From Brachybacterium sp. YJGR34 (GTDB taxonomy: Bacteria; Actinomycetota; Actinomycetes; Actinomycetales; Dermabacteraceae): DNA of 64,000 nucleotides. A program made the position numbers and the translations under genes. The stretch lies in the NCBI RefSeq assembly GCF_003347015.1, contig NZ_PNFB01000006.1:105968-169967 (forward strand). Reading direction: 5' to 3'. Positions 37,165 through 44,905 of the stretch are shown here, one piece after another (position 1 is the first letter of the stretch; the number at the start of each line of letters is the position of its first letter). Under the pieces are notes generated by a model, which was given only the letters and a program-made list of their open reading frames with translations, was not told where the DNA came from and made no database searches.

Positions 37165-37781
37165 CCATCCCCGCCTCCCGTCCGCCCCGCACGGCCACCC
37201 TCTCGCGCAGCACGCGCGAATCCTCCGTCGAGGTTTCCCTCGACCTCGACGGCACGGGAGAGGTGGACATCTCCACCTCCGTGCCGTTCTTCGACCACAT
37301 GCTCACGGCGCTGGGCACCCATGCCCGCTTCGACCTCACCGTGAAGGCCACCGGGGACACGGAGATCGACGTCCACCATACCGTCGAGGACACGGCGATC
37401 GTGCTGGGACAGGCGCTGCGCGAGGCGCTGGGCGACAAGGTGGGCATCGCCCGCTTCGGGGACGCGATGGTGCCGCTCGACGAGGCCCTCGCCCAGGCGG
37501 TCGTCGACGTCTCCGGCCGGCCGTACTGCGTGCACACCGGGGAGAGCGAAGCCCAGGCGCTGCACCTCATCGGCGGTCACTTCACCGGGTCGCTGACCCG
37601 CCACGTCTTCGAGTCCCTCGCCCACCACGCCGCGATCTGCCTGCACATCCGCGTGCTCGACGGCCGCGACCCCCACCACATCGTCGAGGCGCAGTTCAAG
37701 GCGCTCGCCCGTGCGCTGCGCGTGGCCTGCGCCTACGATGACCGCGTCCACGACGTCCCCTCCACCAAGGGAGCACTGTGA
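37161..37781 (+). CDS. hisB: Imidazoleglycerol-phosphate dehydratase
   Basis: 206 residues, monofunctional as in other actinobacteria. It dehydrates imidazoleglycerol phosphate with two manganese ions. Metal-binding histidine motifs: [31 protein letters not shown] and [10 protein letters not shown]; the C-terminal [14 protein letters not shown] is conserved. It overlaps hisC at its start (ATGA) and the next gene at its end (GTGA). Confidence 0.96.
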   Translation: MTIPASRPPRTATLSRSTRESSVEVSLDLDGTGEVDISTSVPFFDHMLTALGTHARFDLTVKATGDTEIDVHHTVEDTAIVLGQALREALGDKVGIARFGDAMVPLDEALAQAVVDVSGRPYCVHTGESEAQALHLIGGHFTGSLTRHVFESLAHHAAICLHIRVLDGRDPHHIVEAQFKALARALRVACAYDDRVHDVPSTKGAL

Positions 37782-38407
37782 GCACCGTCGACCCCGAAGA
37801 CCCGACGCAGGGCGACCCCGGCGAGCAGCCGGAGGGCACCGGCCGTCCGGCCGACGACATCGATGCCGAGTTCGCCCGCCTCATGGAGGGCCTCTCGCTC
37901 GAGGACACCCCCCTGACCGTCGAGGACGTCCTGACCGAGGCCCCGGAGGAGAACGAGGTGCCCACCGTCGCGGTGGTGGCCACCTCGGTCTCGACCGCCA
38001 AGGCGCTGGCCGGCGTGGTCCGCCTGGGCCGTGAGGCGCGCACCGACGGGATCGACATCCCCGTCGGCACCCGCACCCTGGACACCCGCACCGGCGCCAT
38101 CGCGGCCGGCCCGCTCCCCGAGACCGCCGCCCACGATCTCGCCGCGATCGCCTCCACCGCCCTGCAGCGCAACGGGATCGTGCTGTTCTGGCGCCGAGGC
38201 GACCGCATGACCGCCACCCGCTACAAGAACGGGGAGCGCGGCGAGGACATCTCGCCCGCGATCGTGCTCGGCGCGGTCGACGACCTCGTCGAGGAGCTGC
38301 TGCTGGGCACGAGGGAGCTCGACGAGCTGGGCGATGGCCTCGACCCCGCCGCCCTCTCCCGCAGCGAGGCGCTGGCCTGGATCGCCTCCGGGAAGAAGGG
38401 CACGTGA
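37778..38407 (+). CDS. Conserved hypothetical protein between hisB and hisH
   Basis: 209 residues, unrecognised. No signal or membrane segment. The acidic, disordered N-terminus (first 60 residues, rich in Glu/Asp/Pro) leads to a compact alpha/beta part: [24 protein letters not shown], then [15 protein letters not shown], and [27 protein letters not shown]. Start GTG overlaps hisB and the stop overlaps hisH, each by four bases, so it is embedded and coupled in the histidine operon. Its job there is unknown; a regulatory or assembly role is only a guess. Confidence 0.85.
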   Translation: MSTVDPEDPTQGDPGEQPEGTGRPADDIDAEFARLMEGLSLEDTPLTVEDVLTEAPEENEVPTVAVVATSVSTAKALAGVVRLGREARTDGIDIPVGTRTLDTRTGAIAAGPLPETAAHDLAAIASTALQRNGIVLFWRRGDRMTATRYKNGERGEDISPAIVLGAVDDLVEELLLGTRELDELGDGLDPAALSRSEALAWIASGKKGT

Positions 38408-39120
38408 ACGAGAACCCGATCGCCGCCTCGTCCGCCGCCCCGCGGGTGGTGGTCCTGGACCACGGATCCGGCAACGTGCGCTCGGTCGTGCGCGCCCTCG
38501 AGGCCGCCGGCGCCGCGGTCGAGCTGACCGCCGACCGCCGCGCGGCTCTCGAGGCCGACGGGCTCGTGGTCCCCGGCGTCGGCGCCTTCTCCGCGACCGT
38601 CCAGCAGATCCGCGAGGTCGGCGGGGACCGCATCGTGGAGCGTCGGCTCGCCGGGGGCCTTCCGGTGCTCGGCATCTGCGTGGGCCTCCAGGTCATGTTC
38701 GAGGCCGGCGACGAGCACGGCGAGCGGGCGCGCGGCCTGGGCCAGTGGCCCGGCGAGGTGACCCGGCTCGAGGCCGAGGTCGTCCCCCACATGGGCTGGA
38801 ACACCGTCGAGCCCGCCACGGGCAGCGCGCTGTTCGAGGGCCTCGCGGGCGAGCGCTTCTACTTCGTCCACTCCTATGCGGCCCGCCGCTGGGAGATGGA
38901 GCAGATCGGCTCCCTCGCCCCGCCGCAGGTCACCTGGGCGGAGCACGGGGGCGACCGCTTCGTGGCCGCGGTCGAGAACGGTGCCCTGTGCGCCACCCAG
39001 TTCCACCCCGAGAAGTCCGGGGACGCCGGCGCCCGTCTGCTGGCCAACTGGCTGCGGGGCCTGCCCCGCCGGGCCGACGCTGCGCCGCAGCGCCCGGCCG
39101 ACGCCCCGGGGGCGCCGTGA
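38404..39120 (+). CDS. hisH: Imidazole glycerol phosphate synthase, glutaminase subunit
   Basis: 238 residues. Supplies ammonia from glutamine to HisF. The nucleophile Cys is in [17 protein letters not shown] (about residue 93), and the catalytic His-Glu in THFHPEKSG-type sequence reads [23 protein letters not shown] and VPHMGWNTV are further family marks. It carries about 15 extra residues at each end compared with E. coli. The synthase partner hisF is not in this window. Confidence 0.95.
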   Translation: MNENPIAASSAAPRVVVLDHGSGNVRSVVRALEAAGAAVELTADRRAALEADGLVVPGVGAFSATVQQIREVGGDRIVERRLAGGLPVLGICVGLQVMFEAGDEHGERARGLGQWPGEVTRLEAEVVPHMGWNTVEPATGSALFEGLAGERFYFVHSYAARRWEMEQIGSLAPPQVTWAEHGGDRFVAAVENGALCATQFHPEKSGDAGARLLANWLRGLPRRADAAPQRPADAPGAP

Positions 39121-39275
39121 TCCTCGCCTTCGTGATGCTGTTCGCCGGCGGCATGCTGCTGGGCGGCGCCTGGTCGTTCTTCCGCGCGAAGAAGCCCTGG
39201 TGGGCAGCGGCGGGCCTGCTCGTGCTGGGACTGATCTGCCTGGGCATCTCGTGGTGGCGCATCCAGTCCGGCTGA
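39117..39275 (+). CDS. Small two-helix membrane protein in the his operon
   Basis: 52 residues from a GTG that overlaps the hisH stop by four bases. The sequence begins [20 protein letters not shown] and continues with a charged turn (FFRAKKPWW) and a second hydrophobic helix ([18 protein letters not shown]), ending in RIQSG. This hairpin-like layout, the coupled start and the absence of any gap to hisH support a real gene. Similar tiny membrane proteins sit at this spot in relatives by my recollection; function unknown. Confidence 0.72.
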   Translation: MILAFVMLFAGGMLLGGAWSFFRAKKPWWAAAGLLVLGLICLGISWWRIQSG

Positions 39276-39361
39276 CGCCCCTCCCTCGCGCCGCCCCTCC
39301 CGACCCCCGTACCGGTCCCGTCCCGGGACCTCCCCATGACCCATCGCCCCAGGAGGCACCC

Positions 39362-40096
39362 ATGACCGCTCCCGTGCTCGAGCTGCTCCCCGCCGTCGAC
39401 GTGCAGGGAGGTCAGGCCGTGCGCCTGGTGCAGGGCGAAGCCGGCTCCGAGACCGCCTACGGAGCGCCCCTGGACGCCGCGCTCGCCTTCCAGGAGGGCG
39501 GGGCGAGCTGGCTGCACCTGGTGGACCTCGACGCCGCCTTCGGCCGCGGCTCGAACGCCTCCCTGCTGGCCGAGGTGGTCGCCGCCGTCGACATGAACGT
39601 CGAGCTCTCGGGCGGGATCCGCGACGACGAGTCCCTCGCCGGCGCCCTGGCCACCGGCTGCCGCCGCGTCAACCTCGGCACCGCCGCCCTCGAGCACCCC
39701 GAGTGGACCGCGGACATCCTCGCCGAGCACGGCGACCGCATCGCCGTCGGGCTCGACGTGCGCGGCACCACCCTCGCCGCGCGCGGCTGGACCCGCGAGG
39801 GCGGCGACCTCTGGGAGACCCTCGAGCGGCTCGACGAGGCCGGCTGCCAGCGCTATGTGGTCACCGACGTCACCAAGGACGGCACCCTGCGCGGCCCCAA
39901 CCTGGATCTGCTGCGCGAGGTCTGCTCCCGCACCGAGGCGAAGGTCGTCGCCTCCGGCGGCATCTCCTCCCTCGACGACCTGCGCGCCCTGCGCGGCCTG
40001 GTCGCCGACGGCGTCGAGGGCGCGATCGTCGGCAAGGCGCTGTACGCGCAGGCCTTCACGATGGGCGAGGCGCTGGACGTCGCGGGACGCCCGTGA
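39362..40096 (+). CDS. priA: Phosphoribosyl isomerase (HisA/PriA, probably bifunctional)
   Basis: 244-residue TIM barrel. Isomerises ProFAR for histidine; in actinobacteria without trpF it also isomerises PRA for tryptophan (PriA). Visible: [15 protein letters not shown], the phosphate-binding [16 protein letters not shown] and [13 protein letters not shown], and the acid/base pair Asp11 (AVDVQ) and Asp in [23 protein letters not shown] precedes the ATG. The gap of 86 bases after the small membrane gene is the largest within the operon. Dual specificity is inferred from phylogeny. Confidence 0.94.
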   Translation: MTAPVLELLPAVDVQGGQAVRLVQGEAGSETAYGAPLDAALAFQEGGASWLHLVDLDAAFGRGSNASLLAEVVAAVDMNVELSGGIRDDESLAGALATGCRRVNLGTAALEHPEWTADILAEHGDRIAVGLDVRGTTLAARGWTREGGDLWETLERLDEAGCQRYVVTDVTKDGTLRGPNLDLLREVCSRTEAKVVASGGISSLDDLRALRGLVADGVEGAIVGKALYAQAFTMGEALDVAGRP

Positions 40097-40935
40097 CCGG
40101 GGGCGCCGAGGACGGCGACGGCCGCGGCGGGCCGCAGCCCGGGAGCGGTCAGCGCGCCCTGCCCTCCCACTTCCGGGAGAAGTCGCCGCTGACGGACTCC
40201 GCGGGCGTGTCCTGGGAGGGACGTGACTACACCGTCAGCCCCTTCCCCGGGGACGACGGCTCCGCCCCGGACGCGGTGGCGGAGGCGCTCGCCGCGCACC
40301 GCGCCGGGGAGGACCCCGAGCGCGTCGGGGTGGTCGCCGCACTCGCCGCGGCGCGGGTGCTGGTGCCGATCATGGCGGTCGCCACGGAGACGGGCACCAC
40401 CGCCCACGGGCTCACCGGGGACAACGGCGCCGACATGGCGATGGTCTCGATCACGGCGCCCGACGGTTCCACCGTGCTGCCCCTGTTCACCTCGGTCGAG
40501 GCGCTGTCCGCCTGGCGGTCCGACGCGCGCCCGGTGCCGGTGCTCACGGCCCAGGCGGCACAGGCCGCCGTGCAGGAGGGCTGCACGGCGCTGCTGGTCG
40601 ACGCCGCCGCTCCCGCCGAGGAGGGCGGCCCGCTGCTGCTGCCCCGTTCCGTGCTGTGGGCACTCGCCCAGGGCCGGTCGTGGATCCCGCCCCACCGGGA
40701 CCCCGAGCTGGCCACGGTCCTGTCCAGGGTGGGGGCGGAGGCCTCCGCGGAGGTCGTGGAGCTCGTCGCCCGGGCGGGGGAGCGCAGCGCCGAAGTGGAC
40801 CTCCACCTGCGCCTGCGCCCGGGCCTGACGGCGCCCCAGGTCCGCGCCGTGGTGGAGTCGGTCAGCGCGGGACTGGCCGCCGAGCAGCTCGTCGCCGAGC
40901 GCATCAGCTCGCTGCGCCTCGTGCTCGGCTCCTGA
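40093..40935 (+). CDS. SseB-domain protein at the end of the his operon
   Basis: 280 residues. GTG start overlaps the priA stop by four bases. After a Gly/Asp-rich head, [15 protein letters not shown] begins the domain; [37 protein letters not shown] and [27 protein letters not shown] match the SseB N-terminal fold known from actinobacterial proteins beside hisA. Function unknown. Convergent with DUF1844. Confidence 0.84.
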   Translation: MTGGAEDGDGRGGPQPGSGQRALPSHFREKSPLTDSAGVSWEGRDYTVSPFPGDDGSAPDAVAEALAAHRAGEDPERVGVVAALAAARVLVPIMAVATETGTTAHGLTGDNGADMAMVSITAPDGSTVLPLFTSVEALSAWRSDARPVPVLTAQAAQAAVQEGCTALLVDAAAPAEEGGPLLLPRSVLWALAQGRSWIPPHRDPELATVLSRVGAEASAEVVELVARAGERSAEVDLHLRLRPGLTAPQVRAVVESVSAGLAAEQLVAERISSLRLVLGS

Positions 40936-40952
40936 TCGCCCGCCCTCGCAGG

Positions 40953-40981
40953 GCGCCGTCGGCCGTGAGGGCCGGCGGCGC
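40953..40981. terminator. Hairpin between sseB-like and DUF1844 genes
   Basis: GCGCCGTCGGCC (40953-40964) pairs with GGCCGGCGGCGC (40970-40981), one G-T wobble, loop of five. It lies in the 63-base convergent gap. Confidence 0.62.
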
Positions 40982-40998
40982 GCCGCAGGGGCCGCGGC

Positions 40999-41415
40999 TC
41001 AGGACACCCGGCCGGTGTACTTCTCGCCGGGAGCCTCCCCGGGCGCGTCCGGGAAGGGGAGCGCCTCCGCGAAGGCGAGCTGGAGCGAGCGCAGACCGTC
41101 GCGGAGCGGGAGCGCATGCTCGTTGCTGATCTCCGGGGCCGCGGCCGTGACCAGACCGGCCAGCGCGGTGATCAGCTTCCGGGCCTCGGCGAGGTCCTGG
41201 TACCGACCGGACTCCTCGTCCTCGGCCAGGCCCACCTTGACCGCCGCGGCGCTCATCAGGTGCACGCAGGCGGAGGTGATGATCTCGACGGCCGCCACCT
41301 CGGAGATGTCGCGCAGCGCCTCCTCGGCGGGGGCCTGCGCGTGCTCGCGCGCGGCGTCGTGATCGGGGTGGTCCGCCGGCTGCGCGGCGTCCTCGGGGTG
41401 GGTGTTCTCGTGCAT
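40999..41415 (-). CDS. DUF1844 domain protein
   Basis: 138 residues. The first 30 are His/Asp/Glu/Ala-rich; the domain is mostly helical: EEALRDISEVAAVEIITSACVHLMSAAAVKVGLAEDE and DLAEARKLITALAGLVTAAAPEISNEHALPLRDGLRSLQLAF, the usual DUF1844 order. Family function unknown; it is commonly found near infC in actinobacteria, as here. Probably cotranscribed with the membrane-anchored gene upstream of it (gap 86 bases). Confidence 0.87.
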   Translation of the reverse strand: MHENTHPEDAAQPADHPDHDAAREHAQAPAEEALRDISEVAAVEIITSACVHLMSAAAVKVGLAEDEESGRYQDLAEARKLITALAGLVTAAAPEISNEHALPLRDGLRSLQLAFAEALPFPDAPGEAPGEKYTGRVS

Positions 41416-41501
41416 GGAGGTCCTTCGCTGTCATGGGCGCGCCGCAGGGAGGGCGAGCCGGGTGGGTGCGGACGGCGCGGTCGCGCCGGCCGCGGGACGG
41501 G

Positions 41502-42359
41502 TCATCCGTCCAGGGGCAGGGTCCCCGCCTCGCCGCCGCTGCTGGTGAGGTCGATCTGCAGGGCGGTGGGCTCGGCGCCGATGGGGACGTCGTAGACCAG
41601 GTGGACGCTCTGCGCCTCGCCGGTGGGCACAACGCCGTAGCTCGTGGTCCCGGCGATGTGCGCGCGTCCCGCCGCGGCGTCCGGTGCGTGCATCGTGCCG
41701 TCCGCGGTCTCGAGCTCCGCCTCCGGCCAGCTGCTGAGGCTGGCCGCGGAGTCGTTGACGATCTCGAGGCCGATGATGACGTACTCGCCCTCGGGCTCGA
41801 GCGCCGAGGGGCCGCTGCCCACGGAGCTCACGCCCCGCTCGAGGCTCTCCTGACGTACCGTCACGTCCCCGATCTGCACCTCGCCGGTGCTCGGATCCGC
41901 GCTCACGGGTGCGGGGGAGTCCTCCGGCGGGGCCATCAGAGCCCGGTAGGCCAGGACGCCGCCGCCGACGGCGACGACCAGCACGAGCGCGACGACCAGC
42001 ACGAGGCCGCCGATCAGGAGACCGCGCCGACGGGGAGGGGACGCCGGATGCTCCTCGGGGGCGAGGGCGGGCCGGCGGTTCGGGCGGGCCGGCCGCGGGG
42101 GCGGAGTCGGGAAGCCCTCGGGAACTGGGCGCAGGACGGCGCGGGGAGTGGTGAGCCGGGTCCCGGTGGCCGGGTCCGCGGAGGAGTCACCGTCCGCATC
42201 GGAGGCGTCCCCGACGGCCTCGGCGGGCACCTGCTCGGTCGGCTCCGCCTCCTGGGCCGGCACCTCGCCGTAGGTGTAGTCGTGCGCCGTCCCGGGGCGC
42301 GGGTTCGGCGAGTCGTCCGCCCGGTCGGGTCCCCGGGGGGCGTCGGGGTCGGTCTCCAC
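41502..42359 (-). CDS. Membrane-anchored protein with DUF4352-like extracellular domain
   Basis: 285 residues. Cytosolic acidic, Pro-rich N-terminus (1-115), Arg cluster RRRGLL as stop-transfer side, one transmembrane helix (IGGLVLVVALVLVVAVGGGVLAY, about 116-138), then an extracellular Ig-like beta domain: VTVRQESLERGVSSVGSGPSAL, YVIIGLEIVNDSAASLSSW, and SVHLVYDVPIGAEPTAL, typical of DUF4352/Telokin-like domains. GTG 42359 follows GAGGAG by five bases; an upstream ATG lacks a ribosome-binding site. Ligand unknown. Divergent from infC. Confidence 0.76.
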   Translation of the reverse strand: METDPDAPRGPDRADDSPNPRPGTAHDYTYGEVPAQEAEPTEQVPAEAVGDASDADGDSSADPATGTRLTTPRAVLRPVPEGFPTPPPRPARPNRRPALAPEEHPASPPRRRGLLIGGLVLVVALVLVVAVGGGVLAYRALMAPPEDSPAPVSADPSTGEVQIGDVTVRQESLERGVSSVGSGPSALEPEGEYVIIGLEIVNDSAASLSSWPEAELETADGTMHAPDAAAGRAHIAGTTSYGVVPTGEAQSVHLVYDVPIGAEPTALQIDLTSSGGEAGTLPLDG

Positions 42360-42405
42360 CAGAACTCCTCGCTGATCGCTGCTCGCGGGCGCGACGCACA
42401 TCACC

Positions 42406-42433
42406 TGGACTCCGGCCGCACTCCTGCTAGGAT
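42406..42433 (+). promoter_or_regulatory. Promoter of the infC-rpmI-rplT operon
   Basis: TGGACT (42406-42411) and TAGGAT (42428-42433) with a 16-base spacer; transcription would start near 42440, giving a leader of about 245 bases before infC. Confidence 0.5.
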
Positions 42434-42439
42434 AGACGA

Positions 42440-42683
42440 CTGGAGCAGGTCGAATACCCTCGTCACACGTTCCTCAAGTGGAGTCCCTTCCCACCTCGTG
42501 GCAGTCCGCTCGTGAGCTCGATCTCGCGGCGACCGGTCGCCAGGTCAGTATCGCAGCCGGGCCCTCGTGCCCGGGGAGCGGGCAGCAATGCCTCTCGGCG
42601 CTGCGCGCCTGCACCTTGGGGCCTCCGCATGATTGCGGGGGCCTTTCGTCGTGTTCCCCCGGACACCAAGGTGAGGAGCCAAC
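42440..42683 (+). promoter_or_regulatory. Long 5' leader of infC with attenuator-like hairpin
   Basis: About 244 untranslated bases precede infC. It contains a 10-pair hairpin, GGCCTCCGCA (42620-42629), loop TGAT, TGCGGGGGCC (42634-42643), followed by TTT, which has the form of an intrinsic terminator 40 bases before the start codon. Upstream GC-rich segments (GCCCTCGTGCCCGGGGAGCGGGC around 42560) could pair alternatively. In other bacteria this operon is controlled by L20 binding its leader; the sequence-level arrangement suggests a comparable control here, but the RNA is not one I can assign to an Rfam family. Confidence 0.6.
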
Positions 42684-43310
42684 ATCAGCGAACAGCGCAT
42701 CAATGGTCAGATCAGGGTCCCCAAGGTCCTTCTGGTCGGTCCCAACGGCGAACAGGTCGGTGAGGTCCGTGTCGAGGACGCTCTGCGTCTCGCCCAGGAA
42801 GCCGATCTCGACCTGGTCGAGGTCGCGCCCGGAGCGAACCCGCCGGTCGCCCGTCTCATGGATTACGGCAAGTACAAGTACGAAGCCAACCTGAAGGCCC
42901 GTGAGTCGCGGAAGAACCAGGCGAACACGGTCCAGAAGGAAATCCGGATGGGCCTCAAGATCGACAATCACGACTACGAGACCAAGCGCCGCAACGTTGA
43001 GAAGTTCCTGTCCGGCGGCGACAAGGTCAAGGTCATCATCCGCTTCCGCGGGCGTGAGCAGTCGCGCCCCGAGATGGGTGTGCGCCTCCTCGGTCGTATG
43101 GCGGAGGACGTCTCGGAGTACGGGTTCGTCGAGTCGCACCCGCGGCAGGACGGCCGCAACATGGTGATGGTCTTCGGACCGCACAAGAAGAAGGCCCAGG
43201 CCATGGCCGAGGCCCGCAAGCGCAAGACCGACGCCGAGAAGGCCGCCGCCCGGAAGCAGGACGATGAGTCCTCCTCCGGGGCCGAGGCCTCCTCCGGCGC
43301 CGAGTCCTGA
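42684..43310 (+). CDS. infC: Translation initiation factor IF-3, with ATC start codon
   Basis: 208 residues. IF-3 proofreads start codon choice on the 30S subunit. Homology begins at [12 protein letters not shown] with in-frame TGA 12 bases upstream of ATC 42684 and no ATG, GTG or TTG before [13 protein letters not shown]. The ribosome-binding site GAGGAG is five bases from ATC. infC in E. coli starts at AUU and is autoregulated by this; ATC is the analogue here. The N-domain (to about 75), linker and C-domain ([19 protein letters not shown]) are complete, followed by a Ser/Glu-rich tail of about 40 residues. An annotation from ATG 42858 would lose the whole N-domain. Confidence 0.94.
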   Translation: MSEQRINGQIRVPKVLLVGPNGEQVGEVRVEDALRLAQEADLDLVEVAPGANPPVARLMDYGKYKYEANLKARESRKNQANTVQKEIRMGLKIDNHDYETKRRNVEKFLSGGDKVKVIIRFRGREQSRPEMGVRLLGRMAEDVSEYGFVESHPRQDGRNMVMVFGPHKKKAQAMAEARKRKTDAEKAAARKQDDESSSGAEASSGAES

Positions 43311-43334
43311 AAACGTCACAAGGAGAATTGGCAG

Positions 43335-43529
43335 ATGCCGAAGAACAAGACCCACTCGGGGATGAAGAAGCGCGTCCGCGTCACCGGCTCGGGCAAGCTC
43401 ATGCGCGAGAAGGCCAACGCCCGCCACCTGCTGGAGCACAAGTCCTCGACGCGCAAGCGCCGCCTGGGCAGCGACACCACGGTCGCGAAGTCCGACGTCA
43501 AGCGCGTCAAGAAGCTGCTGGGCCGCTGA
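43335..43529 (+). CDS. rpmI: Ribosomal protein bL35
   Basis: 64 residues, very basic. [20 protein letters not shown] is the L35 signature, and the middle [18 protein letters not shown] is conserved. AAGGAGAATT is the ribosome-binding site. Position between infC and rplT is universal in bacteria. Confidence 0.97.
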   Translation: MPKNKTHSGMKKRVRVTGSGKLMREKANARHLLEHKSSTRKRRLGSDTTVAKSDVKRVKKLLGR

Positions 43530-43587
43530 TCGCCCCCGCGGGAACCCTGTTCCCGCGCCCCTGAACATTCGATCGAAGGAGTATCAC

Positions 43588-43968
43588 GTGGCACGCGTGA
43601 AGAGGGCGGTCAACGCCCACAAGAAGCGTCGGGAAATTCTCGAGCAGGCCAGCGGCTACCGCGGTCAGCGCTCGCGTCTGTACCGCAAGGCGAAGGAGCA
43701 GGTGCTCCACTCGCAGACCTACAACTACCGCGACCGCAAGAAGCGCAAGGGCAACTTCCGTCAGCTCTGGATCCAGCGCATCAACGCGGCGTCCCGCGCC
43801 AACGGCCTGACCTACAACCGTCTCATCCAGGGCCTCGGCCTCGCGGGTGTCGAGGTCGACCGTCGCATGCTCGCCGAGCTGGCCGTCAACGACGCCCCGG
43901 CGTTCGCCGCCCTGGTCGAGGTCGCCAAGAACGCCCTCCCCGAGGACGTCAACGCCCCGGCGGCCTGA
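43588..43968 (+). CDS. rplT: Ribosomal protein bL20
   Basis: 126 residues. [38 protein letters not shown] and [21 protein letters not shown] are the conserved L20 sequences. GTG start with GAAGGAG upstream. L20 helps assemble the 50S subunit and is the leader-binding repressor of this operon in several bacteria. Confidence 0.97.
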   Translation: MARVKRAVNAHKKRREILEQASGYRGQRSRLYRKAKEQVLHSQTYNYRDRKKRKGNFRQLWIQRINAASRANGLTYNRLIQGLGLAGVEVDRRMLAELAVNDAPAFAALVEVAKNALPEDVNAPAA

Positions 43969-43987
43969 TCGCACCGCGATCACAGCG

Positions 43988-44905
43988 ATGTCCGAGCGCC
44001 CGGATCAGTCCCCGATCACCTCTCCCCGCTCCGCGCGGGTGCGCAGGGTGGCGGCACTGACCGGGCGCTCGTCGCGTCGCAAGCAGGAACGCTTCCGCGT
44101 CGAGGGGCCCCAGGCCGTCCGGTCCCTGCTCGCTCACCGCGCGGACCTGGCGCGCGAGGTCTTCGCCACGTCCCGTGGCATCGCGGAGCACCCCGAGCTG
44201 CAGGAGCTCGCCCGGGCGGCGGCGGTCCCGCTGCGCGAGGTCGACGAGCAGATCCTGCGCGCGATGGTCCGCGCCGACGCAGCCTCCGGAGCCGACGGAG
44301 CCCGAGACGCCGAGGCGCCCGCCGCGAGTGACGGCGACGGGGGCACGCTGGTCTCCCCGCAGGGCGTCCTCGCCGTGGGCGCTCTGCCCGCCGAGGACCC
44401 CGCTGCCGCCTCGGCCGCCGTCGCCGCGCTCCCGCCGGGGGCGCCCGTGACCGTCGTCGTGCTGCACGAGGTCCGTGACCCCGGGAACGTCGGCACCCTC
44501 GTGCGCACCGCGGACGCCGCGGGCGCCGACCTCGTTCTGCTGACCCGCACCAGCGCCGACCCCTTCTCGCCGAAGGCCGTCCGGGCGGCCGTCGGCAGCC
44601 TCTTCCATCTCCCCGTCATCACCGGCGCGGCGATCGAGGACCTGCTCGACGGTCTCGGCGGCGCCGGGATCACCGCGGCGGCGACCAGCGGTCACGCCGC
44701 CACGGACCTGTTCGACACACCCCTTCCCGAGCGCCTGGCCTGGATCGTGGGCAACGAGGCCCGCGGCCTGGATGCCGAGACGCTCTCCGCCGCGCCGCTG
44801 CGGGTGCGGATCCCGCTGCTCGGCCATGCCGAGTCGCTCAACGTGCACACCGCCGCCTCGGTCTGCCTCTTCGAGACCGTCCGGCGCCGACGAGCCGGCG
44901 CATGA
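43988..44905 (+). CDS. TrmH/SpoU-family RNA methyltransferase
   Basis: 305 residues. It uses S-adenosylmethionine to 2'-O-methylate rRNA or tRNA. Three SPOUT motifs are visible: VLHEVRDPGNVGTLVRTADAAGADLV, AWIVGNEARGLD and RIPLLGHAESLNVHTAASVCLFE. The N-terminal RNA-binding substrate domain reads SRRKQERFRVEGPQAVRSLL. A roughly 35-residue insertion (SGADGARDAEAPAASDGDGGT) lies in the linker. It begins 19 bases after rplT and is probably in the same operon; its stop overlaps the CopD-CtaG gene by four. Confidence 0.92.
   Translation: MSERPDQSPITSPRSARVRRVAALTGRSSRRKQERFRVEGPQAVRSLLAHRADLAREVFATSRGIAEHPELQELARAAAVPLREVDEQILRAMVRADAASGADGARDAEAPAASDGDGGTLVSPQGVLAVGALPAEDPAAASAAVAALPPGAPVTVVVLHEVRDPGNVGTLVRTADAAGADLVLLTRTSADPFSPKAVRAAVGSLFHLPVITGAAIEDLLDGLGGAGITAAATSGHAATDLFDTPLPERLAWIVGNEARGLDAETLSAAPLRVRIPLLGHAESLNVHTAASVCLFETVRRRRAGA

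Noticed and set aside
42858..43310. IF-3 starting at the internal ATG 42858
   Set aside because: This would delete the N-terminal domain beginning [12 protein letters not shown], which is conserved in IF-3 and preceded by a good ribosome-binding site before ATC 42684.
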